A DNA stretch of 64,000 bases from Hyposmocoma kahamanoa (lineage: Eukaryota; Arthropoda; Insecta; Lepidoptera; Cosmopterigidae). The first letter of the stretch is position 1; each line of letters opens with the position of its first letter. Of the stretch, positions 34,301-43,259 are shown piece after piece. The translations under genes were made by a program, and so were the position numbers. The DNA lies in the NCBI RefSeq assembly GCF_003589595.1, contig NW_020654810.1:12406408-12470407 (forward strand). Reading direction: 5' to 3'. The notes beneath the pieces were generated by a model. That model was not told the origin of the DNA. It did not search any database and saw only the letters and a program-made list of their open reading frames with translations.

Positions 34301-37300
34301 ACAACCATTCTCCAAAGCAACAGTAGCCACGTATCCAGTTTTATTAAAAAAGAAGCAATCATCCGATTGGAGGCATTTTGCACGCGCGCCACTTTGGTTG
34401 GTTTCTGCTCGTCTTGAAAGACGCATACGCTCCATTGCTGCTTTATTTAGGGATCGTAACTATAAATCCATGTTTCGTCACCTGTTACTATATCCCACAC
34501 CAAATTTGACGCCCCTTCGTTGAATCTGGCAAGCATGGCATTGCACCAAGTGACGCGATCTGTTTTTTGAGCCTCAGTCAAATTGTGTGGGATCCACCGA
34601 GAGCATAGCTTCTTCACACTCAAATGTTTGTGTAGTATTGATTGTATTTGTTTCTGGCCTATGCCTAAAGATGCCCGAATCTCGTGGTATGTCACATGCC
34701 TGTCTGTTTTGATCATACGTCGCACAGCATTGATGTTTTTGTTGTTCACAGCAGTGACCCGTCCATTGCTGTGAGTGATTTTGCATAAGTACAAGTCAAG
34801 AAAACTTAAATTAAAACTTAAACAATTCCCGGTACAAAACAGTGGAAGTACTTACTCGAGAAAAGCCAATAAAGTCACCATCTGTAAGTTAACAACTTGT
34901 TGAGGCCAATTTAAAGAACCCAACCATAATAATTGTATCGTAAGTAATTGAATAGGCTAGTCTACTGACTGTCGGGCTTACAGCTTCAGATCAAGATTAC
35001 CATATTATTGTAATATTTTTGTAGCAGTAGAGCTCCTCGTGAAAGAGTTCGTACAGGGAAGTACTGCCACCTTACCTATTGCTGTCGCCAAGCATTACTG
35101 TCAGCGTTACTGCGTTTCAATTTTGAAGGGTAAGGGTGCTGGTGAAATTACAGGCACATGGAACTTGTCAACTTATGTCTCAGGGTGACGGGCGCATTGG
35201 CAGTACCCCTCAGATCTTTGCGATTTAAATCTCTGAGTGACTGTTATGGACAACTGTATAGCTTACAATCAAGCGCACAACTTGTTCGTCCCGTCACTTG
35301 ATATTATATTAAAAAAAAATCGTCGAACATTTCCATAGAATACCAAATTTCAAGTTCATCGGCAAGTGGAAATAAAATAAATATCCATTTTATACCTGAG
35401 ATCTCTGCAGCTATGTTAACTGGGAAAAGAGATGATCTTTAAACAGTTGAGCAAATGAACCTTCTCTGGTTCTTAGGACAATCCCAGTTAAATTAGCCTT
35501 CAAATGAAAGAAAAAACGTTTTGAAACGAGTCCATCTATTTGCCACGATGCCACAGATACATACTTCCGAAGATACACTTACTTCACACTTATAACCCCT
35601 CTTTTTGCGACGGGGATTAAAAATAACTTTTCTGAGTCCGTGAAAAAATTATGTGAATGTTGTTGTTTTTTTCAGGTTACGATCTTGTCGAATGGCTAAT
35701 GGATCGGTTCAATCTTGATGAAACTAGTAATGGTAGGTTCAATTTCCAATTACAAACATTATCCATACAGGGTGTAAATCGTTAAGTGTGCCAAGACGAT
35801 TATTTCTATATTTTAAAAATAAAACTAGAAATATCCAAAATTTGAATGTTAAACGCTTTAATTTAACTTTTAAAGCGTTTAATGGTTGTATGGGAAAAAA
35901 TGGTACATTTACTATCGTATCGTAGAAATGCTTTATTAAGTAGGTACTTACTTTCACATCACTTTGTTTTTATACAACTGAATAATTGTTTTGTGACTTA
36001 TAGCAGTTTCGTTATCTGTAAACTTACTGTTACCTCTTCTGTAAGTCAATTAAATTTTCTCTACGAATGTCATATTAAAGAATGGAAGCGTTTCACGTTA
36101 AAATTTTGGATACTCCTAGTTTTATTTAAAAAAAGTTATTGATGTCGTTTTACTCATTATGTAACATACTTTCACGTCTGTTTAAAGGTTTATGATATCT
36201 CTTTATTTATGGAATAATCGCCTGGGCACACTTAACGATTACATCCCATATTAAGATACCCAAATTTAGCTACTTCGTAATACTTATACTTATACTATCG
36301 TTGTTAAATTACTTTTAACAATATTTCTAAAGTACATAAATAAACTTAATATTTATCTTCTTGCAGTCCAAGATTTTACACACTTATTTCGTCTAATATT
36401 CCTAATGTGTTTTGTGTTTTCCATTTCAGTTGAAGCAATAAACTTAGCTAATCAACTCTGCCAATACGGGTACTTCTTTCCTGTCAACGATTTGAAAAAC
36501 CTCGTATTGAAAGATGATTCTTCTCTTTATCGATTTCAAGTAAGTAACTATGTGCAATAAATAATTTATAGGTATTCCCAAAATACCTGACTTTCTAATA
36601 AATTGATAAGAGGTATTTATTATTATGAAATTTAACACGTGGCAGACGTTTGTCGTGAATAAGCGACCGATCTCAGACATAACATTTCAAATTCACACAT
36701 AAAGTCAATCCTTATCCTCTTTTATACAATTCACACCTTTGTTCAATATGCGGAAAATTAAATATTTTTTTGAAATAATTTTTATATTACCTAATTTGCA
36801 TTTTCTTTATTTTTTTTCACAAAATTCGTTGTTATTGTTTTTAATTCTAACTTTGTTTTTTATTCCTTTCTTTTTTTCACAAAATTCGAGCAGCATAATA
36901 TTAGTAAATAAATATGGCTGTTTACAAAAATAAAAGAAAATGATCAAAATGACAAAATAAAGTTGGCGTAGTGTTCATTGGAAGTATCGATGTTAGTACA
37001 AAACCGTCATTTAGATTGAAATAAAAATATATTTGATATAACGGACAAGTCATTTTCATTCAAACATGTGCCTTATCAAGTATAACACGGTCTTAAGTGT
37101 AAAGTATAAGGCACGACATACAGTTGGCTACATATGAATGTGTATGTACGATTCTAGAGCCCATACTACTGGCCGTGGCAGGCGCCGCGCGTGGCCGCTG
37201 GCGGCTCCAACGCGCCCTCACTGGGTCCTGACAACGTTGAGTACGCCATCTACCTCGTGAAACGCACCCTGCGCAACAAGCAGCGGCATGCCCTCGAGGA

Positions 37301-40300
37301 CTACGAGCAAGAGGCCCTCGCCAACCTCAAAAGGAACCTCGCCGGTAAATGGGACTTCATCACTATGCAGGCTGAGGAACAGGTCAGTAAAAGCCTTAGA
37401 CGTCTATGCAAGAAAAGATCATCAAAATCGCTGCGATTCTCACTAAGAACGCACAACGAGTATAATGGTCACGCTAAACAGATTTCCCACGAAAATAATC
37501 GTATATGAAACGGTCTCTTCCTTATTCGATATCTAACATGTTATAATGAACTGTTTATAGGTTCGATTGGCGAAAGATCGCAAGAAAGGTGACAAAATCG
37601 TGTCGGACAGCCAGGAGCGCGCGTATTGGCGTGTGGCACGACCGCCGCCGGGGCAGCCTGGTGCCTTGGAGCATTGTCCTGTCCCAGTGCGCGCGAGACA
37701 CCAGCGCCCTAAGCGCCGCAACATCGAGCAAATAAAACGCGAGGTATATACACAACACTACAACAGAAATGAACTTATCTAAAAAATCCTAATCCTTACA
37801 AATCGATTTCTCAAACCAAAATGCGTAAAAATAAAACGGGAAACATATCGTGATACACATCAACCAATTATATAAGGAAGTGACGACAGTAACAACATTA
37901 ATTAATTTTTTTATGGGTATAGAAACAAAAGTACAAAAAGCAACTACTAAAATTACGTATGTTTATGTTACAGATTGAACATTTGAAAACATCCTTGGAT
38001 CGTACGCGGGTGAAGACTTCTATTGCCCTCGAGGCCCTGTTGGCCTATTCGGAGACCTTCGCACCATACGATCCATGGCTTACTGCGCCGCAGCCCTCCA
38101 ACCCTTGGATCTCTGATGATACCCTCTTCTGGCAAATCAACAGTCCTCTGTGAGTACTCAATTATCAGCTCATTTCATTTAACTCACCAGTTCATCGATA
38201 ATTAATAAAAGGCACACTTTTTGCGATCAGTAGGTATCTATTTGGTTCGTTACGAATTTACACCAAATTGCGTTTACATTATTTTTACCAGGGTGGAAGT
38301 GCCAAGCGAGAAACGCGTGCAACGGTGGGCTTTATCTATCGAAGAGTTACTTTCCGACCCCACCGGCCTGCAGGAGTTCACCAGCTTTCTGCGCAAGGAG
38401 TACTCGCATGAAAATATCCGTTTCTGGCTCGCAGTCATGGACCTCCGTCGTTCCTCTGCCAAGCAAATACCCACCAAACTTGACGAGATATACGAGTGAG
38501 TTCTACGCCAATCTTAGCGTACGTAACGTATTTCATTTACGAGTTGGTGTGAAAGTGATTCACTAATTCCGCAGGGAGTTTCTAAAACCCGGCGCGCCTT
38601 GTGAGATCAACATCGACGGCGCGACCGCGGAAAAGGTTGCGGAGGGCCTGCGGTCGGGGTCACGGTACGCGTTGGATCACGCCGCTGACCACGTGTACGG
38701 GCTGCTGCTCAAGAAGGACTGTTACCCGCGTTTCGTGCGATCTGACCATTTCCAACGCCTGCTCACCGAGGGTCGCAACGTTCATCAGAAGAAAGCAAAG
38801 TTAGTATTCCTGCATAGACTCCAATCTGTCCTCTAAAAAAGCACTAATATTGCAATTAGATTTTTTTACACTGTACTGTACGTACGGTACGGAACATAAA
38901 ATGAGTAATAATGATTTCGTCGATAGGTTTTTCAACTTCGGGGGACAAGTAAAGAAAAAACCTGGTTCAACGACCGTCAGTGGCGTGAGCGGCAGCGTAG
39001 TGGTACTGGCGCGCCGACGCGGCTCTGACCGCTCGCTATCTGGCTCGGCCCACGAGCTGGCCGTTTGCGCCGCGCAGCCACCTCGCATGCCCGACCCACC
39101 GCCGCACAGTCACTCTCAGTCTAACCTTTGCGACATCCCCTTCCGGTTAGCCCCTACAAATTTCTAATAATGTGGATAACCCGCTTCCTATAATACTGCA
39201 CTGTTACAATCGTGGACTTTTCGTAGGGATCCTCTTGACGATTGCGTGGACGAAGCACTGCCGTGGGAGAGCGCATCGCGGGAAGGAGTGTACGGTGCCA
39301 CACGCCGGCGGCAAGACTCCGCCGCAGATTCGGGCAGTTCGTCCTCTGACCTGAGCGCGGCGGTAGTGGTGGGGGGCCCGATGGGCGAACGACGTCGCCT
39401 GCCGCAGCAGAGCACACTGGACGGCGGGCTGCGCGGCGCGCCGCCGCCGCTGCGTCGGTTATCGGCCGTGGAGCCGCGCCACCTGGCGCCTCTTGGCTCT
39501 CCGCCACACTCGCCGAGACCGCCACGACCCGCGCCTGCACCTGCACCTGCACCAGCGTCGCACCCGCACCCCACGCCCACTATCAGCGTCAGCTCGGCGC
39601 CCGACGACGAGTCACCAGCCGGCACGGGCTCGCCAGACCGTCGTTCTCTGGTGCACTCTGATGAGCCTTCGTCGGTGTTCGCTTCAGTGGATGTTACGCC
39701 CACGGAACCGCGCGAGCCCACACCCATCGCTGACGCTTCCGCGCCGAGCCCCACGTCCACGTTGTCTGCGTCCTCGGCGCCCGCGCCTGTGCCGGCGCAA
39801 GCCGGCGATAAAACTGTGCTACCTCCTAGTTGTGATAGCTGTAGAAGTGACGTTTCGAAAGTGGAAGTGCGTGTGGAGACCGCTGGGAAGGCCGGTTGCG
39901 CGTCGCCCGTAATTGTCGAACGGTCCGATTCTAAGGACTCCAAACGACCGATATCCCCCGAGGATGAAGTCGTTTCAGTGCGAGGAACTTTATCCCGAGA
40001 ACCGTCAACGATAAAAGAAATCAGTCCGGCCTCATGTAAAGATAGTAGCAAAATCGCCGATCTTCCAGGAAGTGGTCCCAAAAGAGGCGGACCGATTGAG
40101 ATGGCCCCCACGGTGGAACCGCCAAACACGATCTCGACGGGCCGAGCGAGCCCGACGAGTGCGGCGGAGACATCTATAGCGACTTGCAGCACAGCCTCCT
40201 CGGTGGCCAGCACGAGTGCGGCTACGCCTGCGCTTTCTTCGGCGAACATCAGCGTCGAAGCGGGCCGACTACCGGTACCGCCGGTAGCTCCCCTGGCCGT

Positions 40301-42464
40301 TTGGGAGGACACCGGGGTGGACGACGACAACGTAGATAAAGTGCCTTCGGCGCCTGTGCAAAGGGTCTCGGGAGATTCCAAGGCGGCGTCCGAGTCGGAC
40401 GCGATGAAACAAATTGCTCACAAAGACGAACTGTCGTCGGTTTCTGAATCCAATATTGTTAAGCGTGATAATAAGAGCGAACTCGAGGAGCGCAAGAAGC
40501 GGAACGACATCTGTCCCTGGGAGGACGAGTAAGTACTCGTGAGTTTTAACATGTGCGTTGTAGTAGATGGATTGTTTGTTTCGATCTTATGGATCTCAGT
40601 TCAGTAGTTAGCACGTTAGTTTGCTGTGTATGTAGTGATTATGCTGTTTGAGAGATGAGTGATATTTGTTACGCACTTATGTAACGGATTCGGCATGACA
40701 ATACTGCTCTTTAGGGAAGTAGTCCCAGTATAAACACATTAATGTGCTTGAGCATCCTTTTAGTTGGCTTTTTACAAGAACACGCGACACATTGGCGCGA
40801 GACATCAATCGTGATGGGTTTACTTCCCTAAAGTTGTCCTTGAATACACTCTCGAATGTGTTTTGATCTTCGTATTTGATTGCAGCTAAGGTATCGAAAA
40901 TTTTTGTTTATGACTGTATAATATGTACAGAGTTTTGAATATGCATTGTGTTTGTGTTGTCTGATTAATATAATTTTATTATTATTATACGTTTAAGTAT
41001 AAATTTTTAAATATAGTTAATTGCATTATTTAAAGTTTTGTTTTTATTTGCCCTTCTCTAGATTGCCCTTTCGCTTGGAATGAACTAAGTACACTTGTGA
41101 TTCTGTCCTTCACTTCGATTCTTCTTATAAAAAAAACTGCACGGTTTATTAAAATCAGCACAGAGTTTACATAATATTACACGAGTAACTAGTTTTTATT
41201 TGAACAAAATAAATTATTGCTAATTCCCGAAAATAACCTTTTCTTATATGTATGTGCGAATATCTGCCTGCCTACTTTAAGCGTACAGTGAATAATAAAG
41301 CAAGCTTAACGTGACACTAGCTGAAGGATATTGAACAAAGCAATTGGTACTTGAAAATGTCCTTCGGCAGGGATCGACGCCCGTCACGGCTTATCACATC
41401 GCAATGAAACCATTTATCAATCGGTTATCATTTCTAGGTAAATACAATAACACTAGGTAAACGAGCAAACATCGTGACATTCAATAAACTTTAAAATTAC
41501 AATTATTATAGCGACGTCTCTAGTCAGCTGCTGGTAGTTGTAAAAGTACCTGGCTAGTGAAGAAATAGATTTCTCACAGATGGCGCTACGGCATAAAAGT
41601 CGCTAAAAACCGAAAACAAAGATCTGCAACAAGCACATAGAAAAATTCGTAGTCGAACCGGATCGAAGAAATTTTTGTTACTTTTCGTTCTTTGTATTAA
41701 TAATTATAATAAACTAGTGGAGTAATTTCACAAAAAATAATTAAATATCATAGCAGTAAAACATTGTAATATTCAATATTGTTATTTAGTGAATTTTGTT
41801 CAGTATTATCGTGAACTATACTTCTTTGGCACTTTGTGTAAGTTACTGCTCTTGGTAACCAGTTTCTTCGATTACAATTATTATCAGAAAAAAAAGTATT
41901 TTTTTGCAATATGCATAATGATTGCGCTTTATTATTGTACCTAACTAGTTTTTAAGATCACTAAGTAAGGTTTTATATGCCTTACTTACTGCTTACCTTG
42001 AAACTGTTTGGTGCTAGAACTACATCGTGAAGATTGTAGATTTTAAAGCTTTCGTGATTATCCACTAAATGATTATCACTAATTACAGGTTTCTTACCAC
42101 CGTTGTGTTCTTTTGTTTTCCCAATATTTCGGAACGGCTACACGCTCCATTTAAAAAGGGTAGACAGACATCTCTTAAGGCTGTCATCTGCCGCTGTCCA
42201 GGCAATCCGTGACCATGGAGCGTGTAATGGTCCTGAAGTATTGGGAAAACAAAAAGAACCCACAACTAGGTAAGAAGCCTGTACAAGTAATTAGTGATAA
42301 TCATTTCGTGAAAATTAGATGACGCTATTTGCTCCGTGGGATACTATAGTTTAATTATGTATTGTGCAATAAATGGAAGTTAAACAATTGTTTTCTTTTT
42401 CAGAAATTCCTGTGAGAGTGAAGCTCCATTTGTTAAAACTTACGCTACGCTGGGTTATTTATAA
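22314..42464 (+). CDS. RGS7: RGS7-like regulator of G-protein signalling (12 coding exons)
   Basis: Joined exons: 22314-22361, 28309-28405, 35676-35732, 36430-36539, 37158-37382, 37561-37743, 37974-38149, 38292-38495, 38575-38799, 38927-39145, 39227-40528 and 42404-42464. All introns are GT..AG, phases agree throughout, and the total is 2907 nt (968 aa plus stop). Order of domains: DEP (about 24-104), DHEX linker (105-240), GGL (241-290, ending in the family signature '[11 protein letters not shown]') and RGS (about 305-435, with 'ENIRFWLAV' and 'YPRFVRS'). A long Ser/Pro/Ala-rich tail then runs to the end. In this family RGS speeds GTP hydrolysis by Gi/o alpha subunits, GGL binds Gbeta5, and DEP/DHEX binds a membrane anchor. 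Human RGS7 is roughly half this length; the extra length is the tail. The domain order fits R7 members (RGS6/7/9/11), most like RGS7. Confidence 0.95.
22362..25226. other. RGS7 intron 1, first part
   Basis: No coding exon recognised. A short 'AAGTCGGTTAAAAATCC' at 23651 is a family D end. CG-richer patches occur at 22500-22740 and 24160-24310, with nothing I can identify. Confidence 0.4.
25227..25455 (+). mobile_element. tRNA-derived SINE, family B, copy 2
   Basis: The head resembles a tRNA gene: 'CTCCGTAGCCGAACGGATAC' (A box) and 'AGGTTAGATTCCCGGG' (B box). The body is 'CTCGTGAGTTTGGGTGTAAT' and 'GTGTCCATGGCACCCGCG'. The tail is a TTTA repeat. It lies 26 bp from copy 3 in the same orientation. 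Confidence 0.85.
25482..25690 (+). mobile_element. tRNA-derived SINE, family B, copy 3
   Basis: Same head and body as copy 2 with a 'GGGTTCGGTTCCGGGGCCGG' B-box region and a TTATTA tail. It is slightly more diverged and lacks the 'CTAGCTTGGGG' segment near the end. Confidence 0.85.
25881..25945 (+). repeat. 11-bp GC-rich minisatellite
   Basis: Six almost exact head-to-tail copies of CGCGGCGGCCA inside the Harbinger element. Similar GCGCGGC motifs surround it, so it probably expanded from the element's own subterminal sequence. Confidence 0.9.
26026..26148 (+). pseudogene. Truncated MADF-domain protein of the Harbinger element
   Basis: Forty codons from ATG to TAA. Residues 17-34 ('[18 protein letters not shown]') match the start of the MADF (Myb/SANT-like in Adf-1) DNA-binding domain, whose hallmark is LWD..xxxYxNRxxK. 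Only the first third remains before the stop. In complete Harbinger elements such a protein is the second ORF and helps the transposase enter the nucleus and bind DNA. This copy is a remnant. Confidence 0.65.
26461..27362. mobile_element. Nested foldback with internal tandem repeats
   Basis: Inverted arms of roughly 190-200 bp (26461-26655 and 27170-27362; outer ends GACATTGTCGATC...) enclose about 510 bp of ~100-bp tandem units. Units start near 26685, 26785, 26884, 26983 and 27082. They alternate between two subtypes ('GGGTATCGTTTTCGAG' and 'GGTATCCTTTTCGAGG'), so the true period is ~200 bp. The repeats create an open frame at 26806-27120 that simply reads the repeat and is not a gene. It lies inside the Harbinger element. 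Confidence 0.8.
27566..28308. repeat. End of RGS7 intron 1 with degenerate GCATCGATTC repeats
   Basis: At 27880-28260 short motifs GCATCGATTCA / GCATTGACTCA / CATCGATGCA recur at least six times among CGCG-rich spacers, an irregular minisatellite. No gene. The intron ends at 'TCGTTTTTCAG'. Confidence 0.5.
28309..28405 (+). CDS. RGS7: RGS7 exon 2 (start of DEP domain)
   Basis: Acceptor TTTTTCAG. Encodes '[20 protein letters not shown]' and on to 'IPSAFM'; donor G|GTAAGC leaves phase 1. Matches the first strands and helix of the R7 DEP domain. It begins with an ATG, a possible alternative start. Confidence 0.95.
28406..29850. other. RGS7 intron 2, first part
   Basis: Holds the hairpin at 28503-28546. 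A piece of family C (29822-29850) adjoins the next copy. Otherwise nothing recognised. Confidence 0.4.
28503..28546. repeat. Hairpin in RGS7 intron 2
   Basis: Twelve paired bases (AGTTCTACGTAC and complement), one A/C mismatch, then seven more pairs (ACTGTAC) around a GTCT loop. GTAC is repeated through the stem, so alternative pairings exist. Confidence 0.8.
29851..30134 (-). repeat. Dispersed repeat family C, copy 5
   Basis: Near-complete reverse copy, from 'ACCAAGTGACGGCATGAAC' to 'AAGAGCTCTACTGCT'. In RGS7 intron 2. Confidence 0.8.
30135..31409. other. RGS7 intron 2, AT-rich, nothing recognised
   Basis: No exon or named repeat. Confidence 0.4.
31410..31675. mobile_element. MITE with 20-bp perfect inverted ends
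   Basis: CACATAATTCGAGCCACCTC at 31422-31441 and its exact reverse complement at 31636-31655. The outer limits are uncertain (about 10-20 bp beyond each repeat). No ORF. In RGS7 intron 2. Confidence 0.7.
32037..32098. repeat. 62-bp perfect palindrome without spacer
   Basis: Two 31-bp arms meet directly at 32067/32068 with no mismatch (arm begins AAAGGGAGTGATATTGAAC). Such structures extrude as cruciforms and are unstable in vivo and in cloning. It lies in RGS7 intron 2. No target duplication is seen. Confidence 0.92.
32099..33159. other. RGS7 intron 2, nothing recognised
   Basis: AT-rich; short frames only. Confidence 0.4.
33160..33330 (-). repeat. Dispersed repeat family D, copy 5
   Basis: Reverse copy: 'AACCGACTTCAAAAAAGGAG', 'TTCTTTTTTGTTGGAAAAAG', 'GATGAAAATATTCCACC'. 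Confidence 0.75.
33831..34800 (-). pseudogene. Dead mariner (DD34D-type) transposase
   Basis: The 3' part of a classical mariner in RGS7 intron 2. Two frames are separated by a frameshift near 34440. The 5' frame has '[20 protein letters not shown]' and the first catalytic motif '[13 protein letters not shown]'. The 3' frame has '[12 protein letters not shown]' and '[18 protein letters not shown]'. The second catalytic aspartate is replaced by Tyr ('QHYNASSHT') and the third by Val ('APCVYY'). About 80 N-terminal residues (first helix-turn-helix) are missing. The left end at about 33835 has a mariner-like 'CTATAAGTTTCCGG' terminus; no matching right end is seen. It cannot be active. Confidence 0.9.
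35021..35320 (+). repeat. Dispersed repeat family C, copy 6
   Basis: Full-length plus copy in RGS7 intron 2, about 350 bp before exon 3. Confidence 0.8.
35676..35732 (+). CDS. RGS7: RGS7 exon 3 (DEP domain)
   Basis: A 57-bp micro-exon after 'TTTTTTTCAG'. It completes Gly from exon 2 and encodes '[18 protein letters not shown]'; donor G|GTAGGT, phase 1. It carries the DEP core 'DLVEWL'. Flanking introns are 7.3 kb and 0.7 kb. Confidence 0.95.
35768..36248. mobile_element. Long-armed foldback in RGS7 intron 3, TA-flanked
   Basis: The ends are inverted ('CAGGGTGTAAATCGTTAAGT' against the complement of 'ACTTAACGATTACATCCCA'). The similarity continues inward for over 100 bp with gaps ('AAATAAAACTAGAAATATCC' on the left, its counterpart around 36098-36130). 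TA flanks each side (35766-35767 and 36249-36250). No ORF. It fills two thirds of the intron. Confidence 0.75.
36430..36539 (+). CDS. RGS7: RGS7 exon 4 (end of DEP domain)
   Basis: Acceptor CCATTTCAG. Encodes '[19 protein letters not shown]' and ends 'DDSSLYRFQ', then donor GTAAGT; phase 0. The 'GYFFPV' and 'LYRFQ' stretches are highly conserved in R7 proteins. Confidence 0.96.
37158..37382 (+). CDS. RGS7: RGS7 exon 5 (DHEX)
   Basis: After TTCTAG. Encodes 'SPYYWPW' followed by '[20 protein letters not shown]', '[12 protein letters not shown]' and '[12 protein letters not shown]'. This is the helical extension that packs against DEP and Gbeta5. A 10-residue insert ('[10 protein letters not shown]') relative to the vertebrate protein is Gly/Ala-rich. 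Reading on past the donor GTCAGT meets only intron sequence. Confidence 0.95.
37561..37743 (+). CDS. RGS7: RGS7 exon 6 (DHEX to linker)
   Basis: Sixty-one codons: '[20 protein letters not shown]', then '[14 protein letters not shown]' and a basic end '[13 protein letters not shown]'. '[13 protein letters not shown]' is a family signature. Basic clusters may bind membrane or act as nuclear signals (inference). Donor GTATAT is weak. Confidence 0.93.
37974..38149 (+). CDS. RGS7: RGS7 exon 7 (GGL domain)
   Basis: Encodes the G-gamma-like domain: '[20 protein letters not shown]', '[15 protein letters not shown]' and '[18 protein letters not shown]'. In this family it pairs obligatorily with Gbeta5, which stabilises the protein. 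Donor at 38150 (GTGAGT), phase 2. Confidence 0.96.
38292..38495 (+). CDS. RGS7: RGS7 exon 8 (first half of RGS domain)
   Basis: '[19 protein letters not shown]' leads into '[17 protein letters not shown]' and '[15 protein letters not shown]'. The E-N pair before FW is part of the conserved G-alpha contact surface. Donor GTGAGT after GA, phase 2; the intron is only 79 bp. Confidence 0.96.
38575..38799 (+). CDS. RGS7: RGS7 exon 9 (second half of RGS domain)
   Basis: '[20 protein letters not shown]', '[16 protein letters not shown]' and '[15 protein letters not shown]'. It contains the remaining RGS helices, including the 'YPRF.RS' motif. Donor at 38800 (GTTAGT), phase 2. Confidence 0.96.
38927..39145 (+). 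CDS. RGS7: RGS7 exon 10 (tail begins)
   Basis: Follows GATAG with correct phase. '[20 protein letters not shown]' replaces the short vertebrate end; the rest is Ser/Arg/Pro-rich ('[15 protein letters not shown]'). 'RRGS' and 'RSLS' are basic-directed phosphosite-like motifs. Ends TTCCG|GTTAGC. Confidence 0.9.
39227..40528 (+). CDS. RGS7: RGS7 exon 11 (1.3-kb low-complexity tail)
   Basis: A single 434-codon exon, predicted disordered and rich in Ser, Pro, Ala and Thr, with a '[17 protein letters not shown]' run. Ends '[17 protein letters not shown]'. Base composition is far more GC-rich than the flanks. The donor is GA|GTAAGT: reading through gives an immediate TAA (40530-40532), which makes the exon look terminal. 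The consensus donor and the conserved-looking exon 12 argue that it is normally spliced. Unspliced transcripts would encode a tail ending CPWEDE. Confidence 0.9.
40533..41465. other. RGS7 intron 11, first part
   Basis: No exon recognised. It could serve as 3' UTR for a read-through isoform, but no strong poly(A) site is evident. Confidence 0.35.
41466..41782 (+). repeat. Repeat family A, copy 3, tRNA-like core reduced
   Basis: Same leader and body as 14149-14560 ('TCTCACAGATGGCGCTACGG', 'AGATCTGCAACAAGCACATA'). The tRNA-like segment is mostly lost: only 'GTCGAACCGGATCGAAG' remains. It ends 'GAGTAATTTCACAAAAAA', followed by a leader-like 'GTAAAACATTGTAATATTC'. In RGS7 intron 11. Confidence 0.75.
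42063..42310. mobile_element. Foldback with ~95-bp arms in RGS7 intron 11
   Basis: The left arm begins CACTAAATGATTATCACTAA; the right arm is its near-perfect complement, ending TTAGTGATAATCATTTCGTG. Inner parts pair as well ('GTTTTCCCAATA' with 'TATTGGGAAAAC', 'TACACGCTCCAT' with 'ATGGAGCGTGTA'). The - strand frame here is a by-product. It ends 93 bp before exon 12. Confidence 0.8.
42404..42464 (+). CDS. RGS7: RGS7 exon 12, hidden C-terminal exon
   Basis: After a polypyrimidine tract and TTTTTCAG, the phase left by exon 11 (GA|) gives '[20 protein letters not shown]' and TAA. The frame fits exactly, and the stretch '[13 protein letters not shown]' looks like a constrained peptide end. I believe this type of end occurs in insect RGS7 proteins, but I could not check. 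Only 20 codons, so easily missed by gene finders. An AATAAA at 42820-42825 may be its poly(A) signal. Confidence 0.8.
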
Positions 42465-43259
42465 TTTTCGTACGTAGGAAAATATCAAAACAATATTTTA
42501 AGAGACGCAGGGTTCTAGAAAGAAATAATATTTAATTTTTTATCTTAGACCCTATGTTTTGATTGACACGAAAAGTTTTAGGCCCGGTATGATTATAATT
42601 ATTATATGAATATTTTAAAGTAAATGATGTTAATTATTAGAAAAATTTTTGTTTCATTATTGCTTCGTTTTAGAGTAATTTTCAGGTTAGTTTTTTCTAC
42701 CTGCTTTTGGTAGCAATTTTCATTATTATAATATTCTAGAATATTATTATTTAATATTCGAGTGTAGTAACCTGAAATATTATTTAGTATTTCAATATAA
42801 TATATTGGAATACTTAAACAATAAAAATTGCCACCTAAATTAGGTAGATAAAACGAACCTGTGCTTTTTTGGTGTATCCGTTTGTTTGTTTAAATTTGCA
42901 TATATAGCTACTAGTTTAATTTAAATATTAAATAAATATTTAATGTTTAAAACTAAAATATTAAATAAATATTTAATATTTCAAACTTAAATATCAAATT
43001 CATTCAAAATTAATTTTGAAAATCGATATAAATTCTAAACACGTTTAAGAACTTTTTCTAAACAAGTTTAACATGATATATTCGAATTTATACAAACAAA
43101 ATGTCGTACCTACATACCTAAAAGTAAAGTAGGTAGATAAAATAATGTGTGTGTGCACTGAGTGGCCACATTAGGTACTTCAAAATTATCCCGTAGTAGA
43201 AACCACAAATAACTACTATAATAGGTACAGTGTAGTAAAAGAGAGCGTTGTGGTTTGAA
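42465..43259. other. RGS7 3' UTR and intergenic DNA
   Basis: AT-rich. AATAAA at 42820-42825 is a candidate poly(A) signal for RGS7. Symmetric 'TTAAATATTTAAT'-type stretches at 42930-43000. No gene. Confidence 0.4.

Noticed and set aside
39493..39912. Second + strand frame of 139 codons within RGS7 exon 11
   Set aside because: Arg/Pro-rich out-of-frame shadow; the frame fixed by splice phases is the other one.
39188..40381. 397-codon open frame on the - strand opposite RGS7 exon 11
   Set aside because: It mirrors the coding strand in GC-rich, Ser/Pro-coding DNA, has low-complexity composition and no family features; an expected shadow.
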